52,593 bases of DNA from an uncultured Lachnospiraceae bacterium (GTDB lineage Bacteria > Bacillota > Clostridia > Lachnospirales > Lachnospiraceae): positions 1-52,593 of the forward strand of contig CACXMK010000008.1 in the NCBI GenBank assembly GCA_902768735.1, read 5' to 3'. The translations under genes were made by a program, and so were the position numbers. This document shows, piece by piece, positions 39,125-48,106 of this stretch. The notes under the pieces were generated by a model that saw only the letters and a program-made list of their open reading frames with translations, was not told the DNA's origin and did no database searches. Each line of letters begins with the position of its first letter. Position 1 is the first letter of the stretch.

Positions 39125-39817
39125 ATGAAAGCTATGGCAGATCTTATAGAAATATTGGCGGCGCAGAGGGATCCCGCCGAGCGGATCGGCGTATTCTCGG
39201 AATCTCTGCACGCGGAAGAGACGGAAGCGCTCAGAGAGCTGGAGAAACATGCTCTGGAGAAAGGCATACCGATCATACGGCCCCATACAAGGGGCCTTCT
39301 TCAATGTATCCTGGAAATGAAGGAGCCCGGCCGGATCCTTGAGATCGGAACGGCGACCGGTTATTCGGCGCTTGTCATGTACACGTACGCGCCGTCTCCC
39401 TGCAGCATTGTCACGATCGAAAAGGACGAGGGGAGAGCGGCGGAGGCAAGGCGGAATTTTGACACGTTCGGCGCGGAGCGGATCGAACTCATAGAAGGGG
39501 ATGCGGCAGAGATCCTTCCGGAACTTACAGGCGCTTTTGACCTGATCTTTCTTGACGCGGCCAAAGGACAGTATATCCGGTATCTTCCGGAACTGATCCG
39601 GCTTCTGCCGCCCGGCGGCGTTCTCCTTACGGACAACGTCCTCAAGGAGGGGGAGATCACGGCGTCCAAATTTGCCGTGACAAGGCGCAATCGAACGATC
39701 CACAAGAGGATGCGGGAGTATCTCACGGCGATCTCGCGGGACGAGCGGCTGCGGACCGTGCTCCTCGAGACGGGAGACGGAGCGGCGATCAGCGTGAAAC
39801 GGCGCGGCGTGCAGTAA
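39125..39817 (+). CDS. trmR: tRNA 5-hydroxyuridine O-methyltransferase (TrmR-like)
   Basis: A 230-residue SAM-dependent O-methyltransferase of the family containing Bacillus TrmR (YrrM), which turns 5-hydroxyuridine at tRNA position 34 into 5-methoxyuridine. Motif I is ILEIGTATGYSALVMY, followed by VTIEKDEGRAAEAR, the metal-binding FDLIFLDAAKGQYIRYLPE and LLTDNVLKEGEI. The neighbour downstream is a U32 protein of the hydroxyuridine-making type, as in Bacillus, which supports this assignment over catechol or caffeoyl-CoA methyltransferases of the same fold. ATGs at 39125 and 39134 are both possible starts. Confidence 0.85.
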   Translation: MKAMADLIEILAAQRDPAERIGVFSESLHAEETEALRELEKHALEKGIPIIRPHTRGLLQCILEMKEPGRILEIGTATGYSALVMYTYAPSPCSIVTIEKDEGRAAEARRNFDTFGAERIELIEGDAAEILPELTGAFDLIFLDAAKGQYIRYLPELIRLLPPGGVLLTDNVLKEGEITASKFAVTRRNRTIHKRMREYLTAISRDERLRTVLLETGDGAAISVKRRGVQ

Positions 39818-39874
39818 GCGGCAGATGCGCGGAGCGTGTGCAGACGGCGTGACATGCAGTGAAAACAGGTAAAG

Positions 39875-41161
39875 ATGATGAAAACAGATACAGAGAACAA
39901 GAGAAAAAGGCCGGAGCTCCTCATGCCGGCGAAGGATCTGGAGGTGCTAAAGACCGCAGTGCGGTACGGCGCCGACGCGGTCTATATCGGAGGAGAGGCG
40001 TATGGCCTTCGGGCCAAAGCCAGGAATTTTTCGCCGGAGGAGATGGCGGAAGGGATCCGCTATGCCCATGAGCGCGGAGTCAAGGTGTTTGTCACCGCCA
40101 ACATCCTGGCGCACAACGGGGATCTGAACGGGGCCGAACAGTATTTTGGCGAACTGGCGAAGATGCAGCCGGACGCGGTCCTGGTGGCGGACCCGGGGAT
40201 GTTCCTGCTTGCGAGAAAGGCATGTCCCCGGATCCCGATCCACATTTCGACCCAGGCAAACAACACCAATTACGGGACGTTCAACTTCTGGTTCGGGCTG
40301 GGTGCGGAGCGCGTCGTCTGCGCGCGGGAGCTGAGCCTTCGCGAGATCGCGCAGATCCGGGAGAATATCCCGGCGGACCGGGAGATCGAGGCGTTTGTCC
40401 ACGGTGCGATGTGCATCTCCTATTCGGGACGCTGCCTTCTGTCCAACTACTTTACGGGACGGGACGCCAACCGCGGAGCCTGCACGCACCCCTGCCGCTG
40501 GAAATACGCAGTGATGGAGGAGTCGAGGCCGGGTGTATATCTTCCCGTTGAGGAGAATGAGAGGGGGACTTTCGTCTTTAACTCAAGGGACCTGTGCATG
40601 ATCGAGCACATTCCGGACCTTCTGGACGCGGGCGTCAACAGCTTCAAGATCGAGGGCCGCATGAAGACGGCGCTCTATGTGGCTTCGGTGGGCAGGGCGT
40701 ACCGGCAGGCCATCGACGACTGCCTTGAGAGCGAGGAACTTTACCGCTCGAGGATCCTGCAGTATCAGGACGCGATCAGAAAGTGCACGTACCGCCGTTT
40801 CACCACGGGCTTTTATTACGGAAGGCCGGATGAAGAGGCGATGGTCTACGACAGCAACACGTATGTCAACGAGGCGGTCTTCCTCGGGATCGTGGAGGAG
40901 ATCACTCCGGAGGGAAAAGCCAGGATCACGCAGCGCAACAAATTCTGTGTCGGGGACCGCATAGAAATCATGAAACCTGACGGGTCAGATATTCCTGTAA
41001 TCGTCTCGGCGATGTATAATAAAGAGGGAGTCTCTGTTCAGAGCGCTCCCCACCCGAAACAAGTCGTGGATCTGGTACTCAGGCAGGAAGGGGACCCCTG
41101 CGCGGAAACGGGAGTGGAAGCCGGGGACCTTCTAAGGGCAGTGATGAGCGACAGCATTTGA
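39875..41161 (+). CDS. trhP: U32-family tRNA uridine hydroxylase (TrhP/YrrO-like)
   Basis: A 428-residue protein of peptidase family U32. Despite the name, TrhP/YrrO-type members make 5-hydroxyuridine in tRNA and use an iron-sulfur cluster. The N-terminal barrel has MPAKDLEVLKTAVRYGADAV, YIGGEAYGLRAKARNF, ISTQANNTNYGTF and AERVVCARELSL. The signature EAFVHGAMCISYSGRCLLSN plus GACTHPCRW supplies four cysteines spaced as in cluster-binding members. The C-terminal domain (about 330-428) is a beta-barrel add-on. It stands after the methyltransferase that would use its product, so the two should form one modification pathway for U34. Confidence 0.9.
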   Translation: MMKTDTENKRKRPELLMPAKDLEVLKTAVRYGADAVYIGGEAYGLRAKARNFSPEEMAEGIRYAHERGVKVFVTANILAHNGDLNGAEQYFGELAKMQPDAVLVADPGMFLLARKACPRIPIHISTQANNTNYGTFNFWFGLGAERVVCARELSLREIAQIRENIPADREIEAFVHGAMCISYSGRCLLSNYFTGRDANRGACTHPCRWKYAVMEESRPGVYLPVEENERGTFVFNSRDLCMIEHIPDLLDAGVNSFKIEGRMKTALYVASVGRAYRQAIDDCLESEELYRSRILQYQDAIRKCTYRRFTTGFYYGRPDEEAMVYDSNTYVNEAVFLGIVEEITPEGKARITQRNKFCVGDRIEIMKPDGSDIPVIVSAMYNKEGVSVQSAPHPKQVVDLVLRQEGDPCAETGVEAGDLLRAVMSDSI

Positions 41162-41224
41162 TCGATATTGAATCAGCGTCTGATCAGTATTTGGTCATAC
41201 AAATATCGGCAAAGGGGACAGGAT

Positions 41225-42580
41225 ATGAAGATCATAGTGGTTGGATGCGGAAGAGTCGGAGCTGCCGTTGTGAAACAGCTCAGCCGCGAGGGGCATGATA
41301 TTTCTATCATAGACATGAACAGCACGGTCGTTACGGACATATCAAACAACTATGACGTAATGGGAGTAGTGGGAAACGGCGCGAGCCACGCCCTGCAGGT
41401 GGAAGCCGGCATTGAGGCGGCGGATCTTTTGGTAGCTGCGACGGATTCGGACGAGCTGAACCTGCTCTGCTGCCTGATCGCCAAAAAAGCGGGCGGCTGC
41501 AATACGATCGCAAGAGTGCGGAGTCCGATCTACAACGAGGAGATCGGGTTCCTCAAGGAGGAATTGGGACTCTCTTTGACCGTCAACCCTGAGTTTGCGG
41601 CAGCGACGGAGATCGCAAGAGTGCTGAGGGTTCCCTCCGCTGTGCACATCGAGACGTTCGCGAAGGGAAGGGTGGAGATCGTAAAAGTCAGGATCCCGGA
41701 GGGTTCGATCCTGGAAGGCTGCCCGCTCTCGCAGATCCAGAAAAAGACCGGCGCGGAAGTGCTGATCAGTACAGTGGAAAGAGACGACCACGTCGAGATC
41801 CCGAACGGATCCTTTGTCCTTCAGGCAGGAGACGTGATCAGCATTGTCGCCTCCAAACAGAACACCAGGGACTTTGTAAGCAGGATCGGCCTTAAAAGCC
41901 GCAGGGTCAGGGACTGCATGATCATCGGCGGCGGAAAGATCGCGTTCTATCTGGCTCAGCAGCTTATAGAGAGCGGGATCCGCGTCAAGATCATTGACAG
42001 GGACAGGGATCGCTGCGAGGAGCTCTCAGATCAGCTTCCCAAAGCGACGATCATCCATGCGGAGGCAGCCAACCAGGCGATCCTGCGCGAAGAAGGCGTC
42101 ACGGACTGCGAGGCTTTTGTCACCCTTACCGGCATGGACGAAGAGAACATCTTCCTGTCCATGTTCGCGCAGAACGTCTCGAAAGCCAAGGTCATCACAA
42201 AAGTGGACCGCACGGGATTCGACGATATCATCAAGAGGCTGGAACTGGGGACGATCATCCATCCCAAGAGCATCACGGCAGACAATATCGTAAGATACGT
42301 GAGGGCGCTCCAGAACTCGATCGGCAGCAACGTTGAATCCCTGTATAAGATCATCGACAACAAAGTGGAAGCGCTGGAATTCCTGATCCAGAAAGATTCT
42401 CCGATCATTGGCATTCCGCTTGCTGATCTGCGGGTCAAACCCGGCGTCCTGATCGCCTGTATCAACAGGGGCGGGAGGATCATGATCCCCAACGGAAATA
42501 CAACGATCCACGAAAAAGACAGTGTGGTCGTTGTTACGACACATCTGGGATTCGGCGACATCCGGGACATTCTCCGCTGA
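41225..42580 (+). CDS. trkA: Trk potassium uptake protein TrkA
   Basis: A 451-residue cytoplasmic gating subunit with two tandem RCK units. Each has a Rossmann NAD-binding part: MKIIVVGCGRVGAAVVKQLS at the N-terminus and DCMIIGGGKIAFYLAQQLIE at about residue 230; each is followed by an RCK-C domain. Acidic residues ending the second strand of each unit (SIIDMN and KIIDRD) bind the adenosine ribose. The frame is open upstream, but AAGGGGA before the ATG at 41225 and the conserved start decide. It is followed after 16 bp by trkH. Confidence 0.95.
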   Translation: MKIIVVGCGRVGAAVVKQLSREGHDISIIDMNSTVVTDISNNYDVMGVVGNGASHALQVEAGIEAADLLVAATDSDELNLLCCLIAKKAGGCNTIARVRSPIYNEEIGFLKEELGLSLTVNPEFAAATEIARVLRVPSAVHIETFAKGRVEIVKVRIPEGSILEGCPLSQIQKKTGAEVLISTVERDDHVEIPNGSFVLQAGDVISIVASKQNTRDFVSRIGLKSRRVRDCMIIGGGKIAFYLAQQLIESGIRVKIIDRDRDRCEELSDQLPKATIIHAEAANQAILREEGVTDCEAFVTLTGMDEENIFLSMFAQNVSKAKVITKVDRTGFDDIIKRLELGTIIHPKSITADNIVRYVRALQNSIGSNVESLYKIIDNKVEALEFLIQKDSPIIGIPLADLRVKPGVLIACINRGGRIMIPNGNTTIHEKDSVVVVTTHLGFGDIRDILR

Positions 42581-42596
42581 CGGATAGGAGGTCTTT

Positions 42597-44042
42597 ATGA
42601 ATTATTCCATTATCCGTAAAATACTGGCGGTCGTGATACAGTTTACCGGCGCGTTTCTTCTCCTTCCGGCTGCATGCGGACTGATCTACGGGGAAAGACA
42701 GGCGTTCACGTATCTTGTGCTTTCGATCGTCTACTTAGCAATCGGCAAGCTGGCAGAACCCCGCAAGATCGTTGACCAGGCGTTTTACGCGAGAGAAGGC
42801 TTTGTAGTCGTCGGACTTAGCTGGATCGTTCTGAGTGTTTTGGGAGCGATCCCCCTTGTGATCACAAAAGATATCCCGAGCTTCACGAACGCGCTGTTTG
42901 AGACGGTCTCCGGCTTTACGACTACCGGATCGAGTATCCTTGAAAACGTGGAGGGGCTCAGCCACACAGGTCTGTTCTGGAGAAGCTTTACCCACTGGGT
43001 CGGCGGCATGGGCGTCATCGTCTTCATCCTTGCGTTCCTGCCGATGACGGGCGGTTATAACATGAACCTGATGCGGGCGGAATCCCCGGGACCTACAGTA
43101 GGAAAGCTGGTGCCCAAGATCAAGGAGACGGCAAAGATCCTGTATCTGATCTATTTCGGCATAACGGTTTCCGAGATCTTCCTTCTGTTGATCGCGCGGA
43201 TGCCTTTGTTCGACGCGCTCTGCATCGCGTTCGGCAGCGCCGGCACCGGAGGATTCGGTGTCAAGAACAGCAGCTGCGCCGATTATTCCATGCTTCAACA
43301 GGGGATCATCACGGTCTTTATCATCATGTTCGGTGTGAACTTCAACGCCTATTTCTTTATTTTGCGCAAGAAAGCGGGAGAAGTTCTGAAAATGAGCGAG
43401 GTAAAGGCCTATTTTGGCATAATCGCGTTCGCGATCATTACGATCACTGCCGATATTTATAAGATGTTCCCTTCGGTATTCCAGGCTTTTCATCACGCGG
43501 CGTTCCAGGTGGGATCCATCATCACGACGACAGGATTCGCGACGCAGGACTTTGACCGGTGGCCGCAGTATTCGAGAGCCCTTCTCGTCCTGATCATGTT
43601 CTGCGGTGCGTGCGCCGGCAGTACGGGCGGCGGCATGAAGGTGTCCCGTATACTGATCATGTACAAGACAGTGTACCGCGAGATCAAGAAATACCTGCAT
43701 CCCCGCGCAGTCACGAATGTCCAGATGGACGGCAAGACAATGGACAGGAGCACGCTTCACAGCGTCAGTGTCTATCTCTCCACATACATGTTCATCTTCG
43801 TCGTCTCGATGATCACGATCACGGTATTTGAGAACGGTCTGGATCTTGAGACCATATTCACTTCCGTGGCGTGTACGTTCAACAACATCGGTCCCGGACT
43901 GTCGAAGGTCGGTCCTACCTGCAACTTTAATATGATGCAGCCGGTCACCAAGTATATCCTGATGTTCGATATGCTTGCAGGACGTCTCGAGCTGTATCCC
44001 ATGCTGATGCTCTTTACTCCGGCCGTGTGGAAGAAAGGATGA
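42597..44042 (+). CDS. trkH: Trk potassium uptake protein TrkH
   Basis: A 481-residue membrane channel subunit for potassium uptake with about ten transmembrane helices and four pore loops. Selectivity-filter-like segments are visible at FETVSGFTTTGSSIL, FGSAGTGGFGVKN, GSIITTTGFATQDF and CTFNNIGPGLSKVG. The GACAGSTGGGMKVSR stretch matches the conserved intramembrane loop region. AGGAGG precedes the ATG. It forms a two-gene unit with trkA. No clear terminator lies before the tRNA promoter 40 bp downstream; only an A/T palindrome around CGCGAATTTTTT is present. Confidence 0.95.
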   Translation: MNYSIIRKILAVVIQFTGAFLLLPAACGLIYGERQAFTYLVLSIVYLAIGKLAEPRKIVDQAFYAREGFVVVGLSWIVLSVLGAIPLVITKDIPSFTNALFETVSGFTTTGSSILENVEGLSHTGLFWRSFTHWVGGMGVIVFILAFLPMTGGYNMNLMRAESPGPTVGKLVPKIKETAKILYLIYFGITVSEIFLLLIARMPLFDALCIAFGSAGTGGFGVKNSSCADYSMLQQGIITVFIIMFGVNFNAYFFILRKKAGEVLKMSEVKAYFGIIAFAIITITADIYKMFPSVFQAFHHAAFQVGSIITTTGFATQDFDRWPQYSRALLVLIMFCGACAGSTGGGMKVSRILIMYKTVYREIKKYLHPRAVTNVQMDGKTMDRSTLHSVSVYLSTYMFIFVVSMITITVFENGLDLETIFTSVACTFNNIGPGLSKVGPTCNFNMMQPVTKYILMFDMLAGRLELYPMLMLFTPAVWKKG

Positions 44043-44081
44043 CGTGCGGCAGAAAAATCGCGAATTTTTTTAAAAAAGGGG

Positions 44082-44110
44082 TTGTAAAAACAGGAGCGTT
44101 CCACTATAAT
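44082..44110 (+). promoter_or_regulatory. Promoter of tRNA-Gln
   Basis: TTGTAA (44082-44087), a 17-bp spacer and a perfect TATAAT (44105-44110) lie 40 bp upstream of the tRNA. Confidence 0.88.
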
Positions 44111-44149
44111 ACTGCTTTGTAACCGGCTCATCGCCGTTACGATATAAAT

Positions 44150-44222
44150 AGGGCTATAGCCAAACGGTAAGGCAGCGGACTCTGACTCCGTCATTCTGAA
44201 GGTTCGAATCCTTCTAGCCCTG
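44150..44222 (+). tRNA. tRNA-Gln (anticodon CUG)
   Basis: Cloverleaf: acceptor AGGGCTA with TAGCCCT, D-stem GCC/GGC with loop AAACGGTAA, anticodon stem GCGGA/TCCGT with loop CTCTGAC (anticodon CTG, reading CAG), T-stem GAAGG/CCTTC with loop TTCGAAT, discriminator G at 44222. CCA is not encoded. It is a lone tRNA with its own promoter and terminator. The TTG-anticodon partner is not in this window. Confidence 0.95.
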
Positions 44223-44231
44223 TGCAGTACT

Positions 44232-44268
44232 AAAGAGGCTGTCGCATTAAGCGACAGCCTCTTTTTTG
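44232..44268 (+). terminator. Terminator of tRNA-Gln
   Basis: AAAGAGGCTGTCGC (44232-44245) pairs perfectly with 44251-44264 around a five-base ATTAA loop, followed by a T run. It starts ten bases after the tRNA. Confidence 0.96.
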
Positions 44269-44361
44269 TACGCAAAAGCCCACTTTTTATGTCATAATCG
44301 ACAAATACTCCCCCTCATATTTGTGAGATATTACTAATTAATAAGAAAAAATAAAAAAATA

Positions 44362-44390
44362 GTGACAAAATGTTAATAAAATGTTAAAAT
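44362..44390 (+). promoter_or_regulatory. Promoter candidate of the wall-amidase gene
   Basis: GTGACA (44362-44367), a 17-bp spacer, and TAAAAT (44385-44390) preceded by TGT form an extended -10 promoter in a very A+T-rich stretch, about 100 bp upstream of the start codon. Confidence 0.65.
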
Positions 44391-44492
44391 TCATACATAC
44401 GATATTACATTTTAAATACATTTTTAAGATGGAAGTTGTAAATACTTCATTGCAGGAAATGATTACCGTCATCATGGAGATCGGAGGGGACC

Positions 44493-46397
44493 ATGAAAAA
44501 GCACTCAGCCATTGCATTTGTTTCAGCACTTGTCATCACGGCAGGGACATTCACCGCATGCGCGGGAGGAAGCAGCTTCCCGGGAACAAAGGAAGCAGGC
44601 GTCCTTAGCGCAGTCGCAGAAGCGAGCGTAACAGGCGCATCCGCAGAAGGAGGCGTATTAAGCGCATCCGATAGCAGCATCGATCATGATGGCAGCATCG
44701 CTTATGAAGAAGCGATCGCGGAACTGTACGCGCGCAGCACATCTATTTCCGATCAGGAAATCCTTGAAATCGCCCGGAAAATGAAACCAGACGGCACGGC
44801 AGCAGCCAAGGTGCTCGGTGACGCGGAAGCCGCTGCAATACTTGAGACGATCTCCCGGTATGAGAGTGAGAAAGCTTCTTATCTGCTGGACGGCGAAGAT
44901 GCCCCCGCGGAGGAGGCTCTTTCCTGCGAGTGGAAGAGACAGGACGCGTACACACAGATGGGAATGTGCGGCGGACAGACGCTGACAAGCCTGATTCCCG
45001 GTTACACGATCACTTCCTGCAGGGCAGAGGACGGAAAGGTCCTTGTGGATGTGGATGAGTGGATGACGGAAGGCTATACGGAAGGCGAGGACCTGGATAC
45101 CGTCAATGTTTCCGCGTACCGCTATTACTTTACGGCGGTTCTGGCAAAAAACAGCGCCGGCAGCTGGAAAGTCGTTTCCGTGACGGATACTGACAGAAAC
45201 TTTACGTGGCTTGAAGATATCGAAGTACAGGAAGAGTATTTCACAGGTGAGGAGAGCGATCTCTTCGCGGCGGCGGAAGCGGATGCGGCAGCGGCGGCAT
45301 CTCCCTCGACATGGGGAACCGTGCAGAAAGCGGCAGCGGGCGACGTCATGACCTCGACCCTTAAGACCTACGGCGACGGCAAGTACACCTATTCGCCGGA
45401 GAAGGCTGTGGCTTACGCTGACAAGTGGGCTACCTCAAGAAACCCTCAGTACAAGCAGTATCCCGGCGTGGATTGCTGCAACTTCGTCTCCCAGTGCCTG
45501 TATGCAGGCGGAATGCCCAAGAACAGCACCTGGTATCCGGCTTCCTATGACTGGATCAACTGCAGCGGAGCGATCTCCAACTTCAAAAAATACGGCAAGT
45601 TCATGACCGCCAATGACTCGAATGTCCTCAAGGGCAACCCGGTCTACTACGACTGGAACAGCAACGGCGTTTACGATCATACGGCGATCTGCGTCGGCAG
45701 AAACAGTGCCGGCACACCGATCATCGACGCGCATACGGGCGACCACTACCACGTGGCGTGGCGCCTTGGCAAAAACGGCAAGAGAGCTACGATCCAGCTC
45801 AGGAACGGCGGCAATGTCTCCGGAACCGCTACGCAGGCTTCTGGCGGCAAGTGGGTCAAAAAGAACGGCAAGTGGTACTACTATTCCGCAAACGGAAAGC
45901 CTGTCAGGGGATGGCTGAACTACAAGAATGAGACCTACTTCCTGAGCAAGAGCGGCATGATGGTCACCGGCTGGTACAAGATCAGCGGCGCCTGGTACTA
46001 TTTTGGCAAAAACGGAGAGATGAAGACCGGATGGGTCACGCTCGGCTCGAGGAAATACTGCCTCGCGGACAGCGGCAAGATGAAGACCGGATGGGTCAGC
46101 AGCAAGGGCAAGTGGTATTACATGTGCTCCGACGGCTATGCGGTCACGGGATGGAAGACGGTCAGAGGCGAGACCTATTACTTTAATAAACAGTGCGTGA
46201 TGCAGACAGGGCTCACGAAGATCGACGGGATGAATTACTATTTTGACTCACAGGGCCGCAAGAAGCTCGGATGGGTCACGCTCGGCAATAAGAAGTACTT
46301 TTTCAGCCCTTCCGCGGGCGGCAGGGCCGCAACCGGCTACTGGGATATTAACAATACGATCTATTACTTCAACTCTGAAGGCGTGCTGAACGGTTAA
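44493..46397 (+). CDS. Secreted amidase-like protein with C-terminal wall-binding repeats
   Basis: A 634-residue exported protein. The N-terminus is a signal peptide (MKKHSAIAFVSALVITAGTF) ending in TACAGG; the cysteine could be lipidated, but the lipobox is weak. An Ala/Glu/Asp-rich middle (about 30-280) leads to a putative amidase domain (about 295-430), with the catalytic cysteine in GVDCCNFVSQCLYAGG and histidine in VYDHTAICVG. From about 450 to the end there are seven or so roughly 20-residue aromatic repeats of the choline-binding/glucan-binding type (GKWYYYSANGKPVRGW). The protein should bind and cut, or help remodel, cell-wall material at the surface. GGAGGGG precedes the ATG; the gene stands alone behind its own promoter. 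Confidence 0.9.
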   Translation: MKKHSAIAFVSALVITAGTFTACAGGSSFPGTKEAGVLSAVAEASVTGASAEGGVLSASDSSIDHDGSIAYEEAIAELYARSTSISDQEILEIARKMKPDGTAAAKVLGDAEAAAILETISRYESEKASYLLDGEDAPAEEALSCEWKRQDAYTQMGMCGGQTLTSLIPGYTITSCRAEDGKVLVDVDEWMTEGYTEGEDLDTVNVSAYRYYFTAVLAKNSAGSWKVVSVTDTDRNFTWLEDIEVQEEYFTGEESDLFAAAEADAAAAASPSTWGTVQKAAAGDVMTSTLKTYGDGKYTYSPEKAVAYADKWATSRNPQYKQYPGVDCCNFVSQCLYAGGMPKNSTWYPASYDWINCSGAISNFKKYGKFMTANDSNVLKGNPVYYDWNSNGVYDHTAICVGRNSAGTPIIDAHTGDHYHVAWRLGKNGKRATIQLRNGGNVSGTATQASGGKWVKKNGKWYYYSANGKPVRGWLNYKNETYFLSKSGMMVTGWYKISGAWYYFGKNGEMKTGWVTLGSRKYCLADSGKMKTGWVSSKGKWYYMCSDGYAVTGWKTVRGETYYFNKQCVMQTGLTKIDGMNYYFDSQGRKKLGWVTLGNKKYFFSPSAGGRAATGYWDINNTIYYFNSEGVLNG

Positions 46398-46429
46398 CGG
46401 CGGTGCGGCCGGAAAAAGGGGAGGGAAAG

Positions 46430-47143
46430 ATGTATACGTTTGACGGACGGATCAGATACAGTGAGGTCGACAGGACCCGCAGGCTGACAGTGGAGAAGAC
46501 CATAGATTATTTCCAGGACTGCTCCACGTTCCAGTCGGAAGACCTCGGCGTCGGGTTTGACTACATGGCGCAGATGCACAGCGCGTGGGTGATCAATTAC
46601 TGGCAGATCGAGTTCCGCAGAAGGCCGGCGCTCGGCGATGCTGTCAGGATCGGGACATCTCCCTATTCGTTCAAAGGCATCCTGGGTCTTAGGAATTTCT
46701 GGATGGAAACGGCGGAGGGCGAAAAACTCGCCGTGGCCAATTCCGTCTGGTCGCTGCTGGATCTTACGAAGATGTACCCGCAGCGGATCCCGGAGGAACT
46801 TGCCGGGAAATACGAGCTCTCCCCGAAGCTGGAGATGAAGTACAGCCCGAGGAAGATCGCGGTGCCGGATGCGGGTGGAGAAGCCGCGGAGGAGATCACG
46901 GTGAGACTTCACCATCTCGACACCAACCAGCACATGAACAACGCGCAGTACGTGCACTTCGCGGTGATGTACCTTCCGGCGGACGCGGAAGTGAGAGAAC
47001 TCCGTGTCGAATACAGGAAGCAGGCAATGCTCGGGGACCGTATCACGCCGGTTCTTTACCGCACGGATGGATGCCTGCTGGTATCCATGAACGGAACAGA
47101 CGGAAAGGCGTACGCGGTAGTGGAGATCAGCCTTTCGAAATAG
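46430..47143 (+). CDS. Acyl-ACP thioesterase
   Basis: A 237-residue double-hotdog enzyme of the bacterial acyl-ACP thioesterase family (related to plant FatA/FatB), releasing free fatty acids from acyl carrier protein. The first hotdog opens with FDGRIRYSEVDRTRRLTVEK and includes SAWVINYWQIEF; the second has HHLDTNQHMNNAQYVHF with Asn and His catalytic candidates. A GTG at 46403 is in frame, but GGGGAGGG fits the ATG at 46430. The last three codons (Ser-Lys-stop) start a five-copy 13-bp repeat. Confidence 0.92.
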   Translation: MYTFDGRIRYSEVDRTRRLTVEKTIDYFQDCSTFQSEDLGVGFDYMAQMHSAWVINYWQIEFRRRPALGDAVRIGTSPYSFKGILGLRNFWMETAEGEKLAVANSVWSLLDLTKMYPQRIPEELAGKYELSPKLEMKYSPRKIAVPDAGGEAAEEITVRLHHLDTNQHMNNAQYVHFAVMYLPADAEVRELRVEYRKQAMLGDRITPVLYRTDGCLLVSMNGTDGKAYAVVEISLSK

Positions 47144-47199
47144 ATTGTCAAAACAGAGTATCAAAACAGAGTATCGAAACAGATTATCGAAATAGATTA
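47135..47199 (+). repeat. Five tandem 13-bp units starting inside the thioesterase stop region
   Basis: Units at 47135-47147, 47148-47160, 47161-47173, 47174-47186 and 47187-47199 follow the consensus TCRAAAYAGAKTA without gaps. Units 2 and 3 are identical. Unit 1 includes the stop codon TAG (47141-47143) and the preceding TCG-AAA codons. Confidence 0.93.
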
Positions 47200-47228
47200 C
47201 AGACAGATCACAGGAAATGAGGTGAGCC

Positions 47229-48062
47229 ATGAAACTTGGACAGCTGCAGACCCTGAAAGTGGAAAAAACAGTGCCGTTCGGCGTATATCTGATCGGAGAC
47301 GATCCGCAGGAAGGACGCGTCCTCCTGCCGCGATCCCAGGTGCCGGAGGGAACCTCCGAGGGAGATGAGCTGGAAGTCTTTCTCTATAAAGATTCTGAGG
47401 ACAGAATGATCGCGACCCGCAAAAAGCCCAAACTCATGCTGCACGAAGTGGGATACCTGACAGTGCTGCAGGTCGGCCGGATCGGCGCTTTTTTGGACTG
47501 GGGACTTGATAAGGATCTCCTTCTGCCGTTCCATGAGCAGCCGAGGGAGAGGGTCAAAGAGGGACAGGAAGTTCTGGTCGCTGTCTACCTCGATAAGAGC
47601 CAGAGGCTCTGCGCGACGATGAACGTCTATCCGTACCTCAGCAAGGAGAGCCCTTATAGGACCGGCGACCAGGTGACCGGCATCATCTATGAGACGAGCC
47701 GCAATTTCGGTGCATTTGTTGCCGTAGACAGCAAGTATTCGGCGCTGATCCCCAAGAGAGAGCTGGTCAGGGACCTGCGCGTCGGCGACGTGATCTCCGC
47801 GAGAGTGACAGCGGTTAAACCGGACGGCAAGCTCGATCTGAGCATCCGCGAGAAAGCACCGCTGCAGATGGACCGCGATATGGACCGGATCCTCAACAGA
47901 ATGCAGGCAAACAACGGGCGCCTTCCGTTCAATGACAGGGTGGCCCCCGAGATCATTCGCGTAGAGATGCAGATGAGCAAGAACGAGTTCAAGAGAGCGG
48001 TCGGGCATCTTTTAAAGCTCGGCAAGATCGAGATCGGCGCGAACGATATCAGAATCAAATAA
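47229..48062 (+). CDS. S1-domain RNA-binding protein, CvfB/YitL family
   Basis: A 277-residue cytoplasmic protein of the CvfB family, which in Staphylococcus affects virulence-gene expression and binds RNA. Three S1-like beta-barrels follow one another: LGQLQTLKVEKTVPFGVYLI, GYLTVLQVGRIGAFLDWGL and PYRTGDQVTGIIYETSRNFG. The C-terminal winged helix is MQMSKNEFKRAVGHLLKLGK. AATGAGGTG precedes the ATG. The final codons and stop are duplicated in the 15-bp repeat at 48050. A long terminator follows. Confidence 0.92.
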   Translation: MKLGQLQTLKVEKTVPFGVYLIGDDPQEGRVLLPRSQVPEGTSEGDELEVFLYKDSEDRMIATRKKPKLMLHEVGYLTVLQVGRIGAFLDWGLDKDLLLPFHEQPRERVKEGQEVLVAVYLDKSQRLCATMNVYPYLSKESPYRTGDQVTGIIYETSRNFGAFVAVDSKYSALIPKRELVRDLRVGDVISARVTAVKPDGKLDLSIREKAPLQMDRDMDRILNRMQANNGRLPFNDRVAPEIIRVEMQMSKNEFKRAVGHLLKLGKIEIGANDIRIK

Positions 48063-48079
48063 TGCAGAATCAAATAATG
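48050..48079 (+). repeat. Perfect 15-bp tandem duplication including a stop codon
   Basis: CAGAATCAAATAATG at 48050-48064 is repeated at 48065-48079. The first copy encodes the final Arg-Ile-Lys and the stop TAA (48060-48062). Confidence 0.95.
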
Positions 48080-48106
48080 TTATAAGAAATATCGGATAAC
48101 AGTCAT

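Noticed and set aside
39810-39874. Further degenerate tandem repeat between trmR and trhP (GTGCAG-like units)
   Set aside because: Matches are short and irregular; I cannot define a unit length by eye.
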